A stretch of 64,000 nt of DNA from Streptomyces sp. NBC_00443 (GTDB lineage: Bacteria > Actinomycetota > Actinomycetes > Streptomycetales > Streptomycetaceae). The stretch spans positions 6,200,001 to 6,264,000 of the forward strand of contig NZ_CP107917.1 of assembly GCF_036014175.1 (NCBI RefSeq). Reading direction: 5' to 3'. Position numbers and translations under genes: made by a program. The notes under the pieces were generated by a model. It saw only the letters and a list, made by a program, of their open reading frames with translations, ran no database searches and had not been told where the DNA came from. Below, piece by piece: positions 1 through 7,742 of the stretch (the first letter of the stretch is position 1; each line of letters opens with the position of its first letter).

Positions 1-649
1 CGCCAACGGCCTCGCGGCCGCCGCTTTCCTCAACACCCTCGCCGCCGGCTGCACCGGCCTGCTCGGCTGGCTCCTCGTGGAGCACAGGCGCGACGGTCAC
101 CCGACGACGCTGGGCGCGGCCTCCGGCGCGGTCGCCGGTCTGGTGGCCATCACGCCCTCCTGCGGCTCGGTCTCGCTGCTCGGCGCGCTCGTCATCGGCC
201 TCGCCGCCGGTGTCGTCTGCTCGTACGCCGTCGGCTGGAAGTTCACATTCAACTACGACGACTCCCTGGACGTCGTCGGCGTCCACCTCGTCGGCGGTGT
301 CATCGGCACTCTGCTGATCGGCGTCTTCGCGACGGCCACGATGACCGGTGGGGCCGAGGGTCTCCTCTACGGCGGTGGACTGGCCCAGCTCGGCAAGCAG
401 ACGGTGGCGATCGTGGCCGTGGGCGCGTACGCCTTCCTCGTCACGTACGGCATCGCCAAGCTGATCGACAAGGTGATGGGTTTCCGGGCGAGCGAGGAGC
501 AGGAGCACACCGGCCTGGACCTTACGGTGCACGCCGAGACCGCCTACGATCACGGGGTCCTGGGGCACGGCGCCCCGGTCACGGCGTCCCTCGCCTCGTC
601 CGTCTCCTCCTCCCCCTCCGCCGCGCAGAAGGTCAAGAAGCAGGCATGA
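1..649 (+). CDS. amt: Ammonium transporter (Amt), C-terminal part
   Basis: This is the C-terminal part of an Amt/MEP/Rh ammonium channel. The gene enters from the left edge and reads in frame from base 2. The visible part has several Gly/Ala-rich membrane segments, the ITPSCG element and the helix with the motif VHLVGG. The His of that motif corresponds to the second pore histidine of E. coli AmtB. A hydrophilic cytoplasmic tail of about 50 residues follows. In this family the tail meets the PII protein, which blocks the channel when nitrogen is sufficient. The stop codon overlaps the PII start by 4 bp (ATGA), so the two are translationally coupled, the usual arrangement for this pair. The N-terminal half is outside the window. 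Confidence 0.95.
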   Translation, partial: ANGLAAAAFLNTLAAGCTGLLGWLLVEHRRDGHPTTLGAASGAVAGLVAITPSCGSVSLLGALVIGLAAGVVCSYAVGWKFTFNYDDSLDVVGVHLVGGVIGTLLIGVFATATMTGGAEGLLYGGGLAQLGKQTVAIVAVGAYAFLVTYGIAKLIDKVMGFRASEEQEHTGLDLTVHAETAYDHGVLGHGAPVTASLASSVSSSPSAAQKVKKQA

Positions 650-984
650 AGCTGATCACCGCGATCGTCAAGCCGTACCGGCTCGACGAGGTCAAGACCG
701 CCCTCCAGGAGCTCGGCGTGCACGGTCTGACCGTGACCGAGGCGAGCGGGTACGGCCGGCAGCGCGGCCACACCGAGGTGTACCGGGGCGCGGAGTACCA
801 GGTCGACCTGGTGCCGAAGGTCCGCATCGAGGTCGTCGTGGAGGACGCGCTGTCCGAGGACGTCATCGACGCCATCGTGAAGGCCGCGCACACCGGCAAG
901 ATCGGCGACGGCAAGGTCTGGGCGCTGCCGGTCCAGACGGTCGTACGGGTACGGACGGGCGAGCGCGGCCCCGACGCGCTGTGA
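646..984 (+). CDS. glnK: Nitrogen regulatory protein PII (GlnB/GlnK type)
   Basis: This is a 112-residue PII signal protein, the normal length for the family. It begins MKLITAIVKP and has the T-loop sequence RGHTEVYRGAEY. Tyr51 in this loop is the residue that is uridylylated in proteobacteria and adenylylated in actinomycetes. The C-terminal signature around TGKIGDGKVW is intact. PII binds ATP/ADP and 2-oxoglutarate as a trimer and gates the Amt channel encoded just upstream, with which it overlaps by 4 bp. No glnD (PII-modifying enzyme) follows, unlike the amtB-glnK-glnD operon of S. coelicolor. This may therefore be a second, paralogous amt-PII pair. GlnB and GlnK cannot be told apart from sequence alone. 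Confidence 0.95.
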   Translation: MKLITAIVKPYRLDEVKTALQELGVHGLTVTEASGYGRQRGHTEVYRGAEYQVDLVPKVRIEVVVEDALSEDVIDAIVKAAHTGKIGDGKVWALPVQTVVRVRTGERGPDAL

Positions 985-1048
985 AGCCGTAACAGCGCCG
1001 GGACCGCGCCCCTTTCAGAACGTCAGAGCCTTCAGTGCGTCACGCGGC

Positions 1049-1525
1049 TCAGTCGAAGACGAACGGGCCCGGCGACTGCGGTCCGGTCGCCGTGCAGGTG
1101 ATGGTGATGCCGAAGACGGTCATGGTCAGCGAGCCGCCGAAGGCCTCGAGGCTGTCCCCGGAGGCGACGGTGCCGCTGAGCGGGCCGACCTGGACGGGGT
1201 CACCGGCGGCCATCGCCGGGTTCTCCGTGCCGGTGAAGGCGGTGGTGCCGCCGCTCGCCTTCACCAGGGTGAGCGTCGAGGAGATGGAGTCCTCCCCGAG
1301 CGCGATCGGCGCGGTGATCGCGGAGGAGTTGACGGTGATGGTGGCGGCGGTGCCGTCCTGCGTCGCCGTGAGGGTGGCCTCGCCACCGCCGAAGCTGCCG
1401 CAGTCGGCGGTGATCGTCGCCGAGCCGGGGGCGACGGCGAGGGCGGCGGGTGCGAAGGCCAGCCCGGTGACCGCGAGGGTCCCGGCCACCAGCGCGGCAC
1501 CTGCTCCAATGCGCATGCGTCTCAT
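1049..1525 (-). CDS. Small secreted protein of unknown function
   Basis: The 158-residue product starts with a clear Sec signal peptide: MRRMR, then an Ala/Gly/Leu-rich core, with likely cleavage after the AALA motif near residue 30. The mature part is rich in Thr, Ser, Gly and Ala, has few charges and has two well-separated cysteines, suggesting a beta-rich extracellular protein with one disulfide. I do not recognise a named domain. A start at the internal ATG (Met4, base 1516) is equally possible. The gene is convergent with the PII gene, with about 65 bp between them, and stands alone. Confidence 0.75.
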   Translation of the reverse strand: MRRMRIGAGAALVAGTLAVTGLAFAPAALAVAPGSATITADCGSFGGGEATLTATQDGTAATITVNSSAITAPIALGEDSISSTLTLVKASGGTTAFTGTENPAMAAGDPVQVGPLSGTVASGDSLEAFGGSLTMTVFGITITCTATGPQSPGPFVFD

Positions 1526-1722
1526 GGGGATTCAGTCCCTTTCAAGGGTGGGGGAGTTCCTTGGGTGGGGGTGGGGGAACTGTTCGGCAGGTGGATGCGG
1601 ACACACTGCGTGAAGAGCTGAATCTGACGGTCCGTCGGAACCGCCGTTTCCATTGATGCGCGTGGGGCGAGGGTCGGCAAGGGTGATTTCCGGCCTCCAT
1701 TACCGGAAGGTCAGCTACCGGA

Positions 1723-2571
1723 TCAGGCCTTGCTGGGTGACATGTCCTGGAGGCCCACCACACGCAGGAGTTGCAGGCGCTCGTAAGCATCGGTCCCGGG
1801 CCGGGCCGAGTGAACGACCAGCAAGTGGTGGTGTTCGTGGCTGACCATGACCTCGCAGTCCAGTTCCAGGAGGCCGACCACGGGGTGCAGGAAACGCTTG
1901 GTGGCACGGTTGCGCTGCGACACCTCGTGTTCATCCCACAGCCGGGCGAACTCCTCGCTGGACGCCCGGAGTTCGGCGACCAGCGCGGCCGGTTCCGGGT
2001 CGTCGGGGCGGGCCGCGGCCACCGCGCGCAGGGTGGCCACATGGGCGCGCGAGTGGCCCGCGCGGTCCTCCTCCGGGAAGAGCGAGCGCGCGGCCGGGTC
2101 CAGGAAGTAGAGCCGGGCGAGATTGCGCTGGCGCCGCGGCCGGGACATCACATCACCGACCAGCGCCCGGGCCATCGCGTTCTGCGCGAGCACCTCGCCG
2201 CAGTCGTTCACCACCTGGGCCGGGGTGTCGTGCAGCCGGTCCAGGATCAGCAGCAGCCCGGGCCGGACATGCGCCGACGTCGTCTCACGGCGCGGGGGCT
2301 CCTCGCCGGCCAGGTGGAACAGGTGGTCGCTCTCGACGGCGGTCAGGCGCAGCGCGCGGGCCAGCGCCGTCAGCATCTGGCGGGACGGGCGCGGGCCACG
2401 GGACTGTTCCAGCCGGGTGTAGTAGTCCACCGACATCCCCGCCAGCTGCGCCACCTCCTCGCGGCGCAGGCCCGGTGTGCGGCGCCGGGTGCCCGGGGTC
2501 AGACCCACGTCCGACGGGGTCAGCCGGGCGCGGCCACGGCGCAGGAAGTCGGCGAGTTCGGCTCGGTTCAC
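1723..2571 (-). CDS. XRE-family regulator with MmyB-like ligand-binding domain
   Basis: The 282-residue protein has an N-terminal helix-turn-helix (residues about 10-75, with LRREEVAQLAGMS and YYTRLEQ, the typical recognition region). A C-terminal domain of about 170 residues resembles the MmyB-like PAS fold that closes many actinobacterial XRE regulators. It is divergent from the dehydratase/epimerase gene starting at 2691, with 119 bp between the starts. In this family that arrangement usually means the regulator controls the neighbouring enzyme. The spacer holds a strong ribosome binding site for the neighbour. The effector is unknown. Confidence 0.9.
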   Translation of the reverse strand: MNRAELADFLRRGRARLTPSDVGLTPGTRRRTPGLRREEVAQLAGMSVDYYTRLEQSRGPRPSRQMLTALARALRLTAVESDHLFHLAGEEPPRRETTSAHVRPGLLLILDRLHDTPAQVVNDCGEVLAQNAMARALVGDVMSRPRRQRNLARLYFLDPAARSLFPEEDRAGHSRAHVATLRAVAAARPDDPEPAALVAELRASSEEFARLWDEHEVSQRNRATKRFLHPVVGLLELDCEVMVSHEHHHLLVVHSARPGTDAYERLQLLRVVGLQDMSPSKA

Positions 2572-2690
2572 CTCTCCAGCCTGCGGTAGTCCGGCCGGCT
2601 TATCCAGGGACTGCCGATCCCCTGATCAACGGGTCTCTCCCGCCCGCACCGATCCCGTCCGAGGGTGGTCGGTGACGAGAGGAGCAGAAC

Positions 2691-3545
2691 ATGCTGACGT
2701 TGGTGACAGGCACGACAGGACAGGTCGGCCGGCGCTTCGTGCCGAGGCTGCTGGCGCAGTCCCGGGCGGGGGAGCAGGTACGGGTGCTGGTGCGGGACGC
2801 GGCGCGGGGTGAGCCGTTCGCGGAGCTGGGCGCCGAGGTCGTGGTCGGCGATCTGCGGGACACCGAGTCGCTCGGCAAGGCGGTCGTCGGGGCCGACGCG
2901 GTCGTGAACGTCGCGGCCTCCTTCCGCGGGGTCCCCGACGAGGAGGCGTGGGCGGTCAACCGGGACGCGGCCGTGGAGCTGGGGCGTGCGGCGCTGGCTG
3001 CCGGGGTGCGGCGCTTTGTGCAGGTCAGTACGGGGCTGGTGTACGGCACCGGACGCGGCCGCCCGCTCACCGAGGACGACGAGAGCCGGCCCGGCGGGGC
3101 GATGTGGGGTGCCTACCCGGAGTCCAAGGCGGCGGCCGAGCGGGAGTTGCGCGGGATGGAGGGGCTCGACGTACGCGTCGCCCGGCTCCCGTTCGTCTAC
3201 GGCGAGGGCGATCCGCATCTCGCGCAGTCCCTGATGTGGGCCAAGAACTGGGCTGCCACCCAGCGGCTGCACATGGGGCATCACGCGGACGTGGCCCAGG
3301 GGCTGCTGCGGATCCTGCATGCGCCGGGGATCGCCGGACGGGCCTACAACATCGCCGACGACGTTCCCGTGACGGCGGTCGAGTTGCATCAGCTCAACGG
3401 GGTCGAGATCCCGGCGGAGTTGTACACCCGTGCCGATCCCGATCCGTGGGCCGCGATCACCTCCACGGAGCGGATTCGTCGGGAGCTGGGGTATCGGCCG
3501 TTGTTTCCGTCGGTTTATGCCGCGCGGGACGCCGGAGCGCTGTGA
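2691..3545 (+). CDS. NAD(P)-binding dehydratase/epimerase (extended SDR)
   Basis: The 284-residue Rossmann-fold protein has a nucleotide-binding motif TGTTGQVGRR at the N-terminus (residues 7-16). VVGDLRD follows the third strand, and the catalytic pair is Tyr and Lys in AYPESKAAAE. The extended-SDR substrate lobe includes RLPFVYGEGDP. The ribosome binding site is GAGGAGC, six or seven bases before the ATG. It is divergent from an XRE regulator that probably controls it. The substrate cannot be inferred; nucleoside-diphosphate sugars and hydroxysteroid-like compounds are both used by relatives. Confidence 0.88.
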   Translation: MLTLVTGTTGQVGRRFVPRLLAQSRAGEQVRVLVRDAARGEPFAELGAEVVVGDLRDTESLGKAVVGADAVVNVAASFRGVPDEEAWAVNRDAAVELGRAALAAGVRRFVQVSTGLVYGTGRGRPLTEDDESRPGGAMWGAYPESKAAAERELRGMEGLDVRVARLPFVYGEGDPHLAQSLMWAKNWAATQRLHMGHHADVAQGLLRILHAPGIAGRAYNIADDVPVTAVELHQLNGVEIPAELYTRADPDPWAAITSTERIRRELGYRPLFPSVYAARDAGAL

Positions 3546-3587
3546 CGGAGTGCCGCTCTGGGCCGTCCAGCGTCTGCGGGCGCGTCG

Positions 3588-3655
3588 TGGCTGATCGCGC
3601 CCGCGCGGCGGAGCCGCAGATCGATACAGCCCCGCGCCCCTTGGGGCGCTGCTGA
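3588..3655. repeat. Dispersed Streptomyces-type intergenic repeat, copy 1
   Basis: This segment contains CGTCGTGGCTGATCGCGCC followed by a GCGGCGGAGCCGC palindrome and ends in CCCCGCGCCCCTTGGGGCGC. It shares its core, TGGCTG(A/G)TCGCGC plus CCCCGCGCCCCT-GGGGCGC, with segments near 9.5, 47.8 and 53.7 kb. It lies between the dehydratase gene and the broken MFS gene, which are convergent, and its hairpin could act as a terminator. Confidence 0.6.
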
Positions 3656-3667
3656 ACCGTGGGCTGC

Positions 3668-4692
3668 CTAGTCCACCCCCGGATCCGTCCCACCAGCACC
3701 GCCCCCGCCAGCCCCGCCACCAGGTACAGCACCCGGTATCCGCCGAGGTGGGTGACGATCGGGGCGGCGAGGGCGGGGGCCGCCACCTGGGGGAGGGCGT
3801 TCGCCACGTTGATGACGCCGAGGTCCTTGCCGCGGTCGAGGGCCTTCGGCAGGACGTCCGTCATCAGCGCGAAGTCGACCGACATGAACACCCCGAGGCC
3901 CAGGCCCAGCAGCGCCACCACGACGATCGCGCCCGTCCAGGTCTGCCAGCCGGCCAGCAGGCCCGTGGCCGCCGCCATCAGCACCCCGGACCACATCACG
4001 AACGGCTTGCGCCGGCCCACCCGGTCCGACCAGGCGCCGCCCACCACGACCGTGGCCACCAGGGTCACGCTGTTCGTACGGCAGCACACCCGCCACCGCG
4101 AACACCGCGCACGCCGCATACCCCGTCGCGATCCCGCCCGCCGCCGTCGCAAGACCCGTGCCGACGACCGCCCCGAGGATCTGCGCGGCCCCCAACCAGC
4201 CGCCCACCACACCCCGTTGCAGCCGTGGCACCCGGTCCGGCACCGCCGCCGTCACCGCCGCGAAGGACGCGTTCAGCGTCAGCTGGACCAGACACCAGCC
4301 GACCGCCATCGCCCACAGCCCGCCCGCCCCGGCGAGCAGCAGCAGCGACAGCGCGCCGCCCGCCGCGCCGCCACGATCCTCCCCCACTCTCGACTTCGCT
4401 CGAGCGGGGGGACCCCCACCGTGCGGCGGCCCCGGCGGGCCGTGGTGCGGTCCGACAGCGCCCCGAAGACCGGGTTCGCCACCAGCGACCCGACCGCGCC
4501 CGCGCCGGTCACCCATGCCAGCAGCGTCTCCTTCGACATCCCGGTGCCGGGCGCGAAGTCCTCCGCCTGCTGGGCCAGCAGGATCTGCATCGGGCCGTAC
4601 CAGCCCACCCAGACGGCCACATTGGCCAGTGACAGCCCCGCCGTCCAGCCCCGGCCGACCCGGTCGACGGGCTCCGCGAGGGCCGAGGTCAC
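3668..4692 (-). pseudogene. MFS sugar-type transporter, broken by a repeat and a deletion
   Basis: The remains of a 12-helix major facilitator protein lie in three reading frames. The N-terminal part (from about 4692) has FGALSDRTTARRGRR, the typical motif after helix 2. The middle part, in another frame, has LVQLTLNASFAAVTAAVPD and ends at GVLPY. The C-terminal part, in a third frame, resumes at TNSVTLVATVV and has SDRVGRRKPF. The first frame change coincides with a palindromic repeat at 4379-4419. The second, at about 4071-4084, joins GVLPY directly to TNSVTL, and a full-length relative would have about 60-70 more residues there, so an internal deletion is likely. The original GTG start overlaps the stop of the GH1 gene by 4 bp, so the pair probably took up and hydrolysed a beta-glucoside. 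Confidence 0.82.
4379..4419. repeat. Palindromic repeat inside the MFS pseudogene
   Basis: About 40 bp with nested inverted arms: TCCCCC paired with GGGGGA outside, and CTCGA paired with TCGAG inside. It sits where the MFS reading frame breaks, just after the conserved GRR of the DRxxxRRGRR motif. From memory it resembles a short palindromic sequence common between Streptomyces genes; that family match was not tested. Confidence 0.6.
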
Positions 4693-6017
4693 CCCTGGGC
4701 CCGGAGCAGTTCCCGGTACCAGGCGTAGGACGCCTTCGGAGTCCGGGCGAGCGTCTCGTAGTCCACGTGCACCAGCCCGAACCGTCGCGCGTATCCCTCC
4801 GCCCACTCGAAGTTGTCGAGCAGCGACCAGACGAAGTAGCCGCGTACGTCCACGCCCGCCTCGATCGCCTTGTGCAGGGCCCGGACGTGACCGTCCAGGT
4901 AAGCGATCCGCTTCTGGTCGTCGGTCCCCTCGTAGGAGCAGCCGTTCTCCGTGATGACGACAGGGGGGAGCTTCTCGCCGTAGCGCTCACGGAAGCCGGT
5001 GAGCAGCTCCGTCAGACCCTCCGGCACCACCGGCCAGCCGAAGTCCGTGACCGGGACGCCCTCGACCTCCCTGACGGAGAAGGGGAGTTCGGCCGGAAGG
5101 GTCAGGCCGCCGAACTCGATGTCCTCGCCCTGCGGTGCGCCCACCCGCGTCGGCGCGTAGTAGTTGACGCCGTACCAGTCGATCGGTTCGGCGATGACCT
5201 CCAGGTCGGCGGAGACGTCCCCCGGCATCAGCTCATCGAGTCCCGCCGGGTATGCGCCCAGCAGCAGCGGGTCGGCGAACAGCCGGTTGAGCAGGACGTC
5301 GTAGAAGTCCGCCGCCTCCAGGTCCGCCTGCTCCCGCGACGCGGGCCAGGTCGGGCCGTGCGAGTTGGCGATGCCGATGTCCGTGGCGCCGGCCGCGCGC
5401 AGGGCGCGTACCGCAAGACCGTGCGCCAGCAGCTGGTGATGGGCGACCGGGAGCGCGTCGTACATGAGCTGCTTGCCGGGGGCGTGGGCGCCCAGGGCGT
5501 GCCCGAACAGGGTGTGTTCGGCGGGCTCGTTCAGCGTGATCCACTTCTGCACGCGGTCGCCGAGGCGGTCGGCGACGACGGACGCGTACTCGGCGAAACG
5601 CGACGCCGTGTCCCGCTCCAGCCAGCCCCCTTTCTCCTGGAGGGACACCGGGAGGTCCCAGTGGAAGAGGGTCGGGACCGGGCGGACGCCCGCCGCGCAC
5701 AGCTCGTCCACGAGGCGGTCGTAGAAGTCCAGGCCGCCCTCCCGGCGCACCCGCGGCCAGGAGATCGAGAAGCGGTACGCGCCCACGCCCAGGCCGGCCA
5801 GCAGCGCCACGTCCTCGCGGTAGCGGTGGTAGTGGTCGCAGGCCACCGCCGCCGTGGAGCCGTCCTTCACCCTGCCCGGCTCGGCCGTGAAGGCGTCCCA
5901 CACGGACTGCTCGCGTTCGCCCACCGCGCCCTCGATCTGGTGGGCGGACGTAGAGACGCCCCACAGGAAGCCGGCCGGGAACTGGGATATCGGGTTCGTC
6001 GCCATGGGCCGGATCAT
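4689..6017 (-). CDS. GH1 beta-glucosidase
   Basis: The 442-residue glycoside hydrolase family 1 enzyme is of full family length. It opens with FPAGFLWGVSTSAHQIEGA. It carries the acid/base glutamate in TLNEPAEHT (residue about 168) and the nucleophile glutamate in VITENGCSYEG (about 355). There is no signal peptide, so it acts in the cytoplasm on imported disaccharides such as cellobiose. The start may be Met5 (base 6005) rather than Met1. The downstream MFS gene overlaps its stop by 4 bp but is broken, so the enzyme now lacks its apparent partner transporter. I see no CebR-type operator upstream. Exact substrate specificity is not readable from sequence. Confidence 0.93.
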   Translation of the reverse strand: MIRPMATNPISQFPAGFLWGVSTSAHQIEGAVGEREQSVWDAFTAEPGRVKDGSTAAVACDHYHRYREDVALLAGLGVGAYRFSISWPRVRREGGLDFYDRLVDELCAAGVRPVPTLFHWDLPVSLQEKGGWLERDTASRFAEYASVVADRLGDRVQKWITLNEPAEHTLFGHALGAHAPGKQLMYDALPVAHHQLLAHGLAVRALRAAGATDIGIANSHGPTWPASREQADLEAADFYDVLLNRLFADPLLLGAYPAGLDELMPGDVSADLEVIAEPIDWYGVNYYAPTRVGAPQGEDIEFGGLTLPAELPFSVREVEGVPVTDFGWPVVPEGLTELLTGFRERYGEKLPPVVITENGCSYEGTDDQKRIAYLDGHVRALHKAIEAGVDVRGYFVWSLLDNFEWAEGYARRFGLVHVDYETLARTPKASYAWYRELLRAQG

Positions 6018-6063
6018 CCGTACCGCTGGTAACAGAAGTCAACGCCCAGGCATGAAGCGCTGG

Positions 6064-6330
6064 TTACGCACCTTCCTTCAGCACCCTGGAGATCAGCTTG
6101 CGCTGTTCGTCCGTGAGCCGGGGGTCCGAGCAGTACACCGTCTTGCCGTCCACGGTGATCTGGTAGCTGAACCCGTCCGGAACCCCGACGGGTGGCGTGC
6201 CCCGGCCGGACGCGACCGCGCGCTCGGCCAGGGCATGCCACTCCTGGGCGTCGGGCCGCCCCGAGGTGTCCACCTCGGCGTGCCGCTCGATGCCCGCGAA
6301 TCCACCCGTGCGCCGTACCAAAATCCGCAT
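6064..6330 (-). CDS. Emfourin-like (protealysin-inhibitor type) protein
   Basis: The 88-residue basic protein begins MRILVRRTGGFAGI and contains YQITVDGKTVYCSDP and a C-terminal helix LTDEQRKLISRVL. This is the pattern of emfourin, the inhibitor encoded next to protealysin-like M4 proteases. It starts 21 bp after the stop of the M4 protease gene on the same strand, so the two are almost certainly co-transcribed. In the characterised Serratia system the small protein binds the protease active site. Function here is inferred from similarity and position. Confidence 0.82.
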   Translation of the reverse strand: MRILVRRTGGFAGIERHAEVDTSGRPDAQEWHALAERAVASGRGTPPVGVPDGFSYQITVDGKTVYCSDPRLTDEQRKLISRVLKEGA

Positions 6331-6351
6331 GGGTCCCTGTCTAGTACGGAC

Positions 6352-7434
6352 CTACTGGATCCGCACCCCGACCTGCTCCCACGCCTTCGACACGGCCTGG
6401 AGCTCCTCGCCGCCCTCGCCGAAGCGCTCGCGGGCGGCCTTGACGGTCAGCTTGGCGAAGTCGGTGAACATGGCCCGCTCCGACAGCTCGCCACCGGTCA
6501 GGACGTCGTACCAGACCTGTCCCGCCTTCTCCCACGCGTTGCCGCCGAGGGCGGTGGCGGCCAGGTAGAAGGCGTGGTTGGGGATGCCGGAGTTGATGTG
6601 GACGCCGCCGTTGTCGCGGCCGGTGCGGACGTAGTCGTCCATCGTCGCGGGCTGCGGGTCCTTGCCGAGGACGTCGTCGTCGTACGCGCTGCCCGGCTCC
6701 TTCATGGAGCGCAGGGCCTTGCCCGAGACGCTGGGCGCCAGCAGACCCGCGCCGATCAGCCAGTCGGCCTCGGCGGCGGTCTGGCCGAGCGTGTACTGCT
6801 TGATCAGCGCGCCGAAGACGTCCGACATGGACTCGTTCAGGGCGCCTGGCTGGCCGTAGTAGGTCAGGTTGGCCGTGTACTGGGTGACGCCGTGGCTGAG
6901 CTCGTGGCCGATGACGTCGATCGGGATGGTGAAGTCGAGGAAGATCTCGCCGTCCCCGTCGCCGAACACCATCTGCTCGCCGTTCCAGAAGGCGTTGTTG
7001 TAGTTCTCGTCGTAGTGGACGGTGGCGTCCAGGGGCAGGCCGTCGCCGTCGATCGAGTGGCGGGCGTATGCCTTGAGGAAGAGGTCGAAGGTGGCGCCGA
7101 GGCCGGCGTAGGCGCGGTTGACCGTGGCGTCCTGGCCGGGGCCCGCGCCCTCACCGCGGACCTTGGCGCCGGGCAGGGAGGTCCGGTGCCGGGCGTCGTA
7201 GATGGTGCGCAGCGGCTGGTCCGACGGTGCCTTCGCCGTCGGGGCGGCCGCGAGGGCGAACTCGGTCGTGACACGGCGCCTGCCGCGCAGCTCGCTGTCG
7301 CGCATCAGGGTCCGGCGAGCCGGGCCGGAGAGTGCCGGGTCGTCGTTCCGGGCCAGTTTGTCCAGGACGTGCGGCGGTACGACGGTGCAGAAGACGGGCT
7401 CGAAGCCCCCGTTGGTCGTCATGACCGGCACCAT
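6352..7434 (-). CDS. M4-family metalloprotease, protealysin-like
   Basis: The 360-residue zinc protease has the motif HELSHGV (HExxH) and the downstream NESMSDVFGAL that supplies the third zinc ligand Glu. A conserved His/Asn region near the C-terminus contains GGVHINSGIPNHAF. It lacks a signal peptide and instead begins with a short propeptide carrying CTVVPPHVLDKLA, the Pro-Pro-x-x-Leu signature of protealysin-type precursors. The domain order is propeptide (1-50), M4 N-domain (about 60-190), M4 C-domain (195-355). It lies in an operon with an emfourin-like inhibitor and is divergent from leuA. An internal ATG (Met5) is an alternative start. Confidence 0.92.
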   Translation of the reverse strand: MVPVMTTNGGFEPVFCTVVPPHVLDKLARNDDPALSGPARRTLMRDSELRGRRRVTTEFALAAAPTAKAPSDQPLRTIYDARHRTSLPGAKVRGEGAGPGQDATVNRAYAGLGATFDLFLKAYARHSIDGDGLPLDATVHYDENYNNAFWNGEQMVFGDGDGEIFLDFTIPIDVIGHELSHGVTQYTANLTYYGQPGALNESMSDVFGALIKQYTLGQTAAEADWLIGAGLLAPSVSGKALRSMKEPGSAYDDDVLGKDPQPATMDDYVRTGRDNGGVHINSGIPNHAFYLAATALGGNAWEKAGQVWYDVLTGGELSERAMFTDFAKLTVKAARERFGEGGEELQAVSKAWEQVGVRIQ

Positions 7435-7597
7435 TGCACTGCGTTAGCGAGCTGTCACTAGTCGCAACCATGATTGGTGAAATATGCGGATAGAGGGCTG
7501 CACGCTCTGTGACGAAGTGGTATGGCGCACGTTTTGTCCTATTCGTCCCTCGGGTCCCGCATACTGATACGACGCCCCGCACGGGGAGCGGCTCGGC

Positions 7598-7742
7598 TAG
7601 CATGCTTCGCATCATGCGTTTCGGGCTGCTTCTTCTTAGCTGCCGCGGCGAGGGCCTGTAGTCCAGGTCGACTCCCTCCCCGCGGAGCTTGGCGTTGCGT
7701 CGTCGGCCGTCCTTCCGGACATCCTGAGGAGCCCGAAGCATC
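7598..7742 (+). promoter_or_regulatory. leuA leader region (probable attenuator)
   Basis: A TAGCAT -10-like box at 7598-7603 stands about 10 bp before a 15-codon leader ORF rich in Leu codons (7614-7661). A further 80 bp of GC-rich sequence capable of hairpins, including GTCC-TTCC-GGAC just before the leuA ribosome binding site, precedes leuA. This is the layout of ribosome-mediated attenuation: stalling at Leu codons when leucyl-tRNA is scarce changes the downstream RNA fold. The exact antiterminator and terminator stems were not resolved. The rest of the gap back to the M4 gene (7435-7597) holds the divergent promoters and no gene. Confidence 0.6.
7614..7661 (+). CDS. leuA leader peptide
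   Basis: This ORF encodes MRFGLLLLSCRGEGL, with four consecutive leucine codons (CTG CTT CTT CTT) and a fifth Leu codon just before the stop. CTT is a rare codon in Streptomyces, which would sharpen stalling when leucyl-tRNA is scarce. The start lies 10 bp after a -10-like element, so the message may be nearly leaderless. It ends 81 bp before leuA. A leucine-rich leader peptide ahead of leuA is known in Streptomyces, so this is a strong family-level match. Confidence 0.8.
   Translation: MRFGLLLLSCRGEGL

Noticed and set aside
3457..3667. Extension of the MFS C-terminal frame past 3668 as part of a protein
   Set aside because: The continuation reads through the dispersed repeat and into the opposite gene. 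The MFS homology ends at GRIRG, so the extension is read-through after frame loss.
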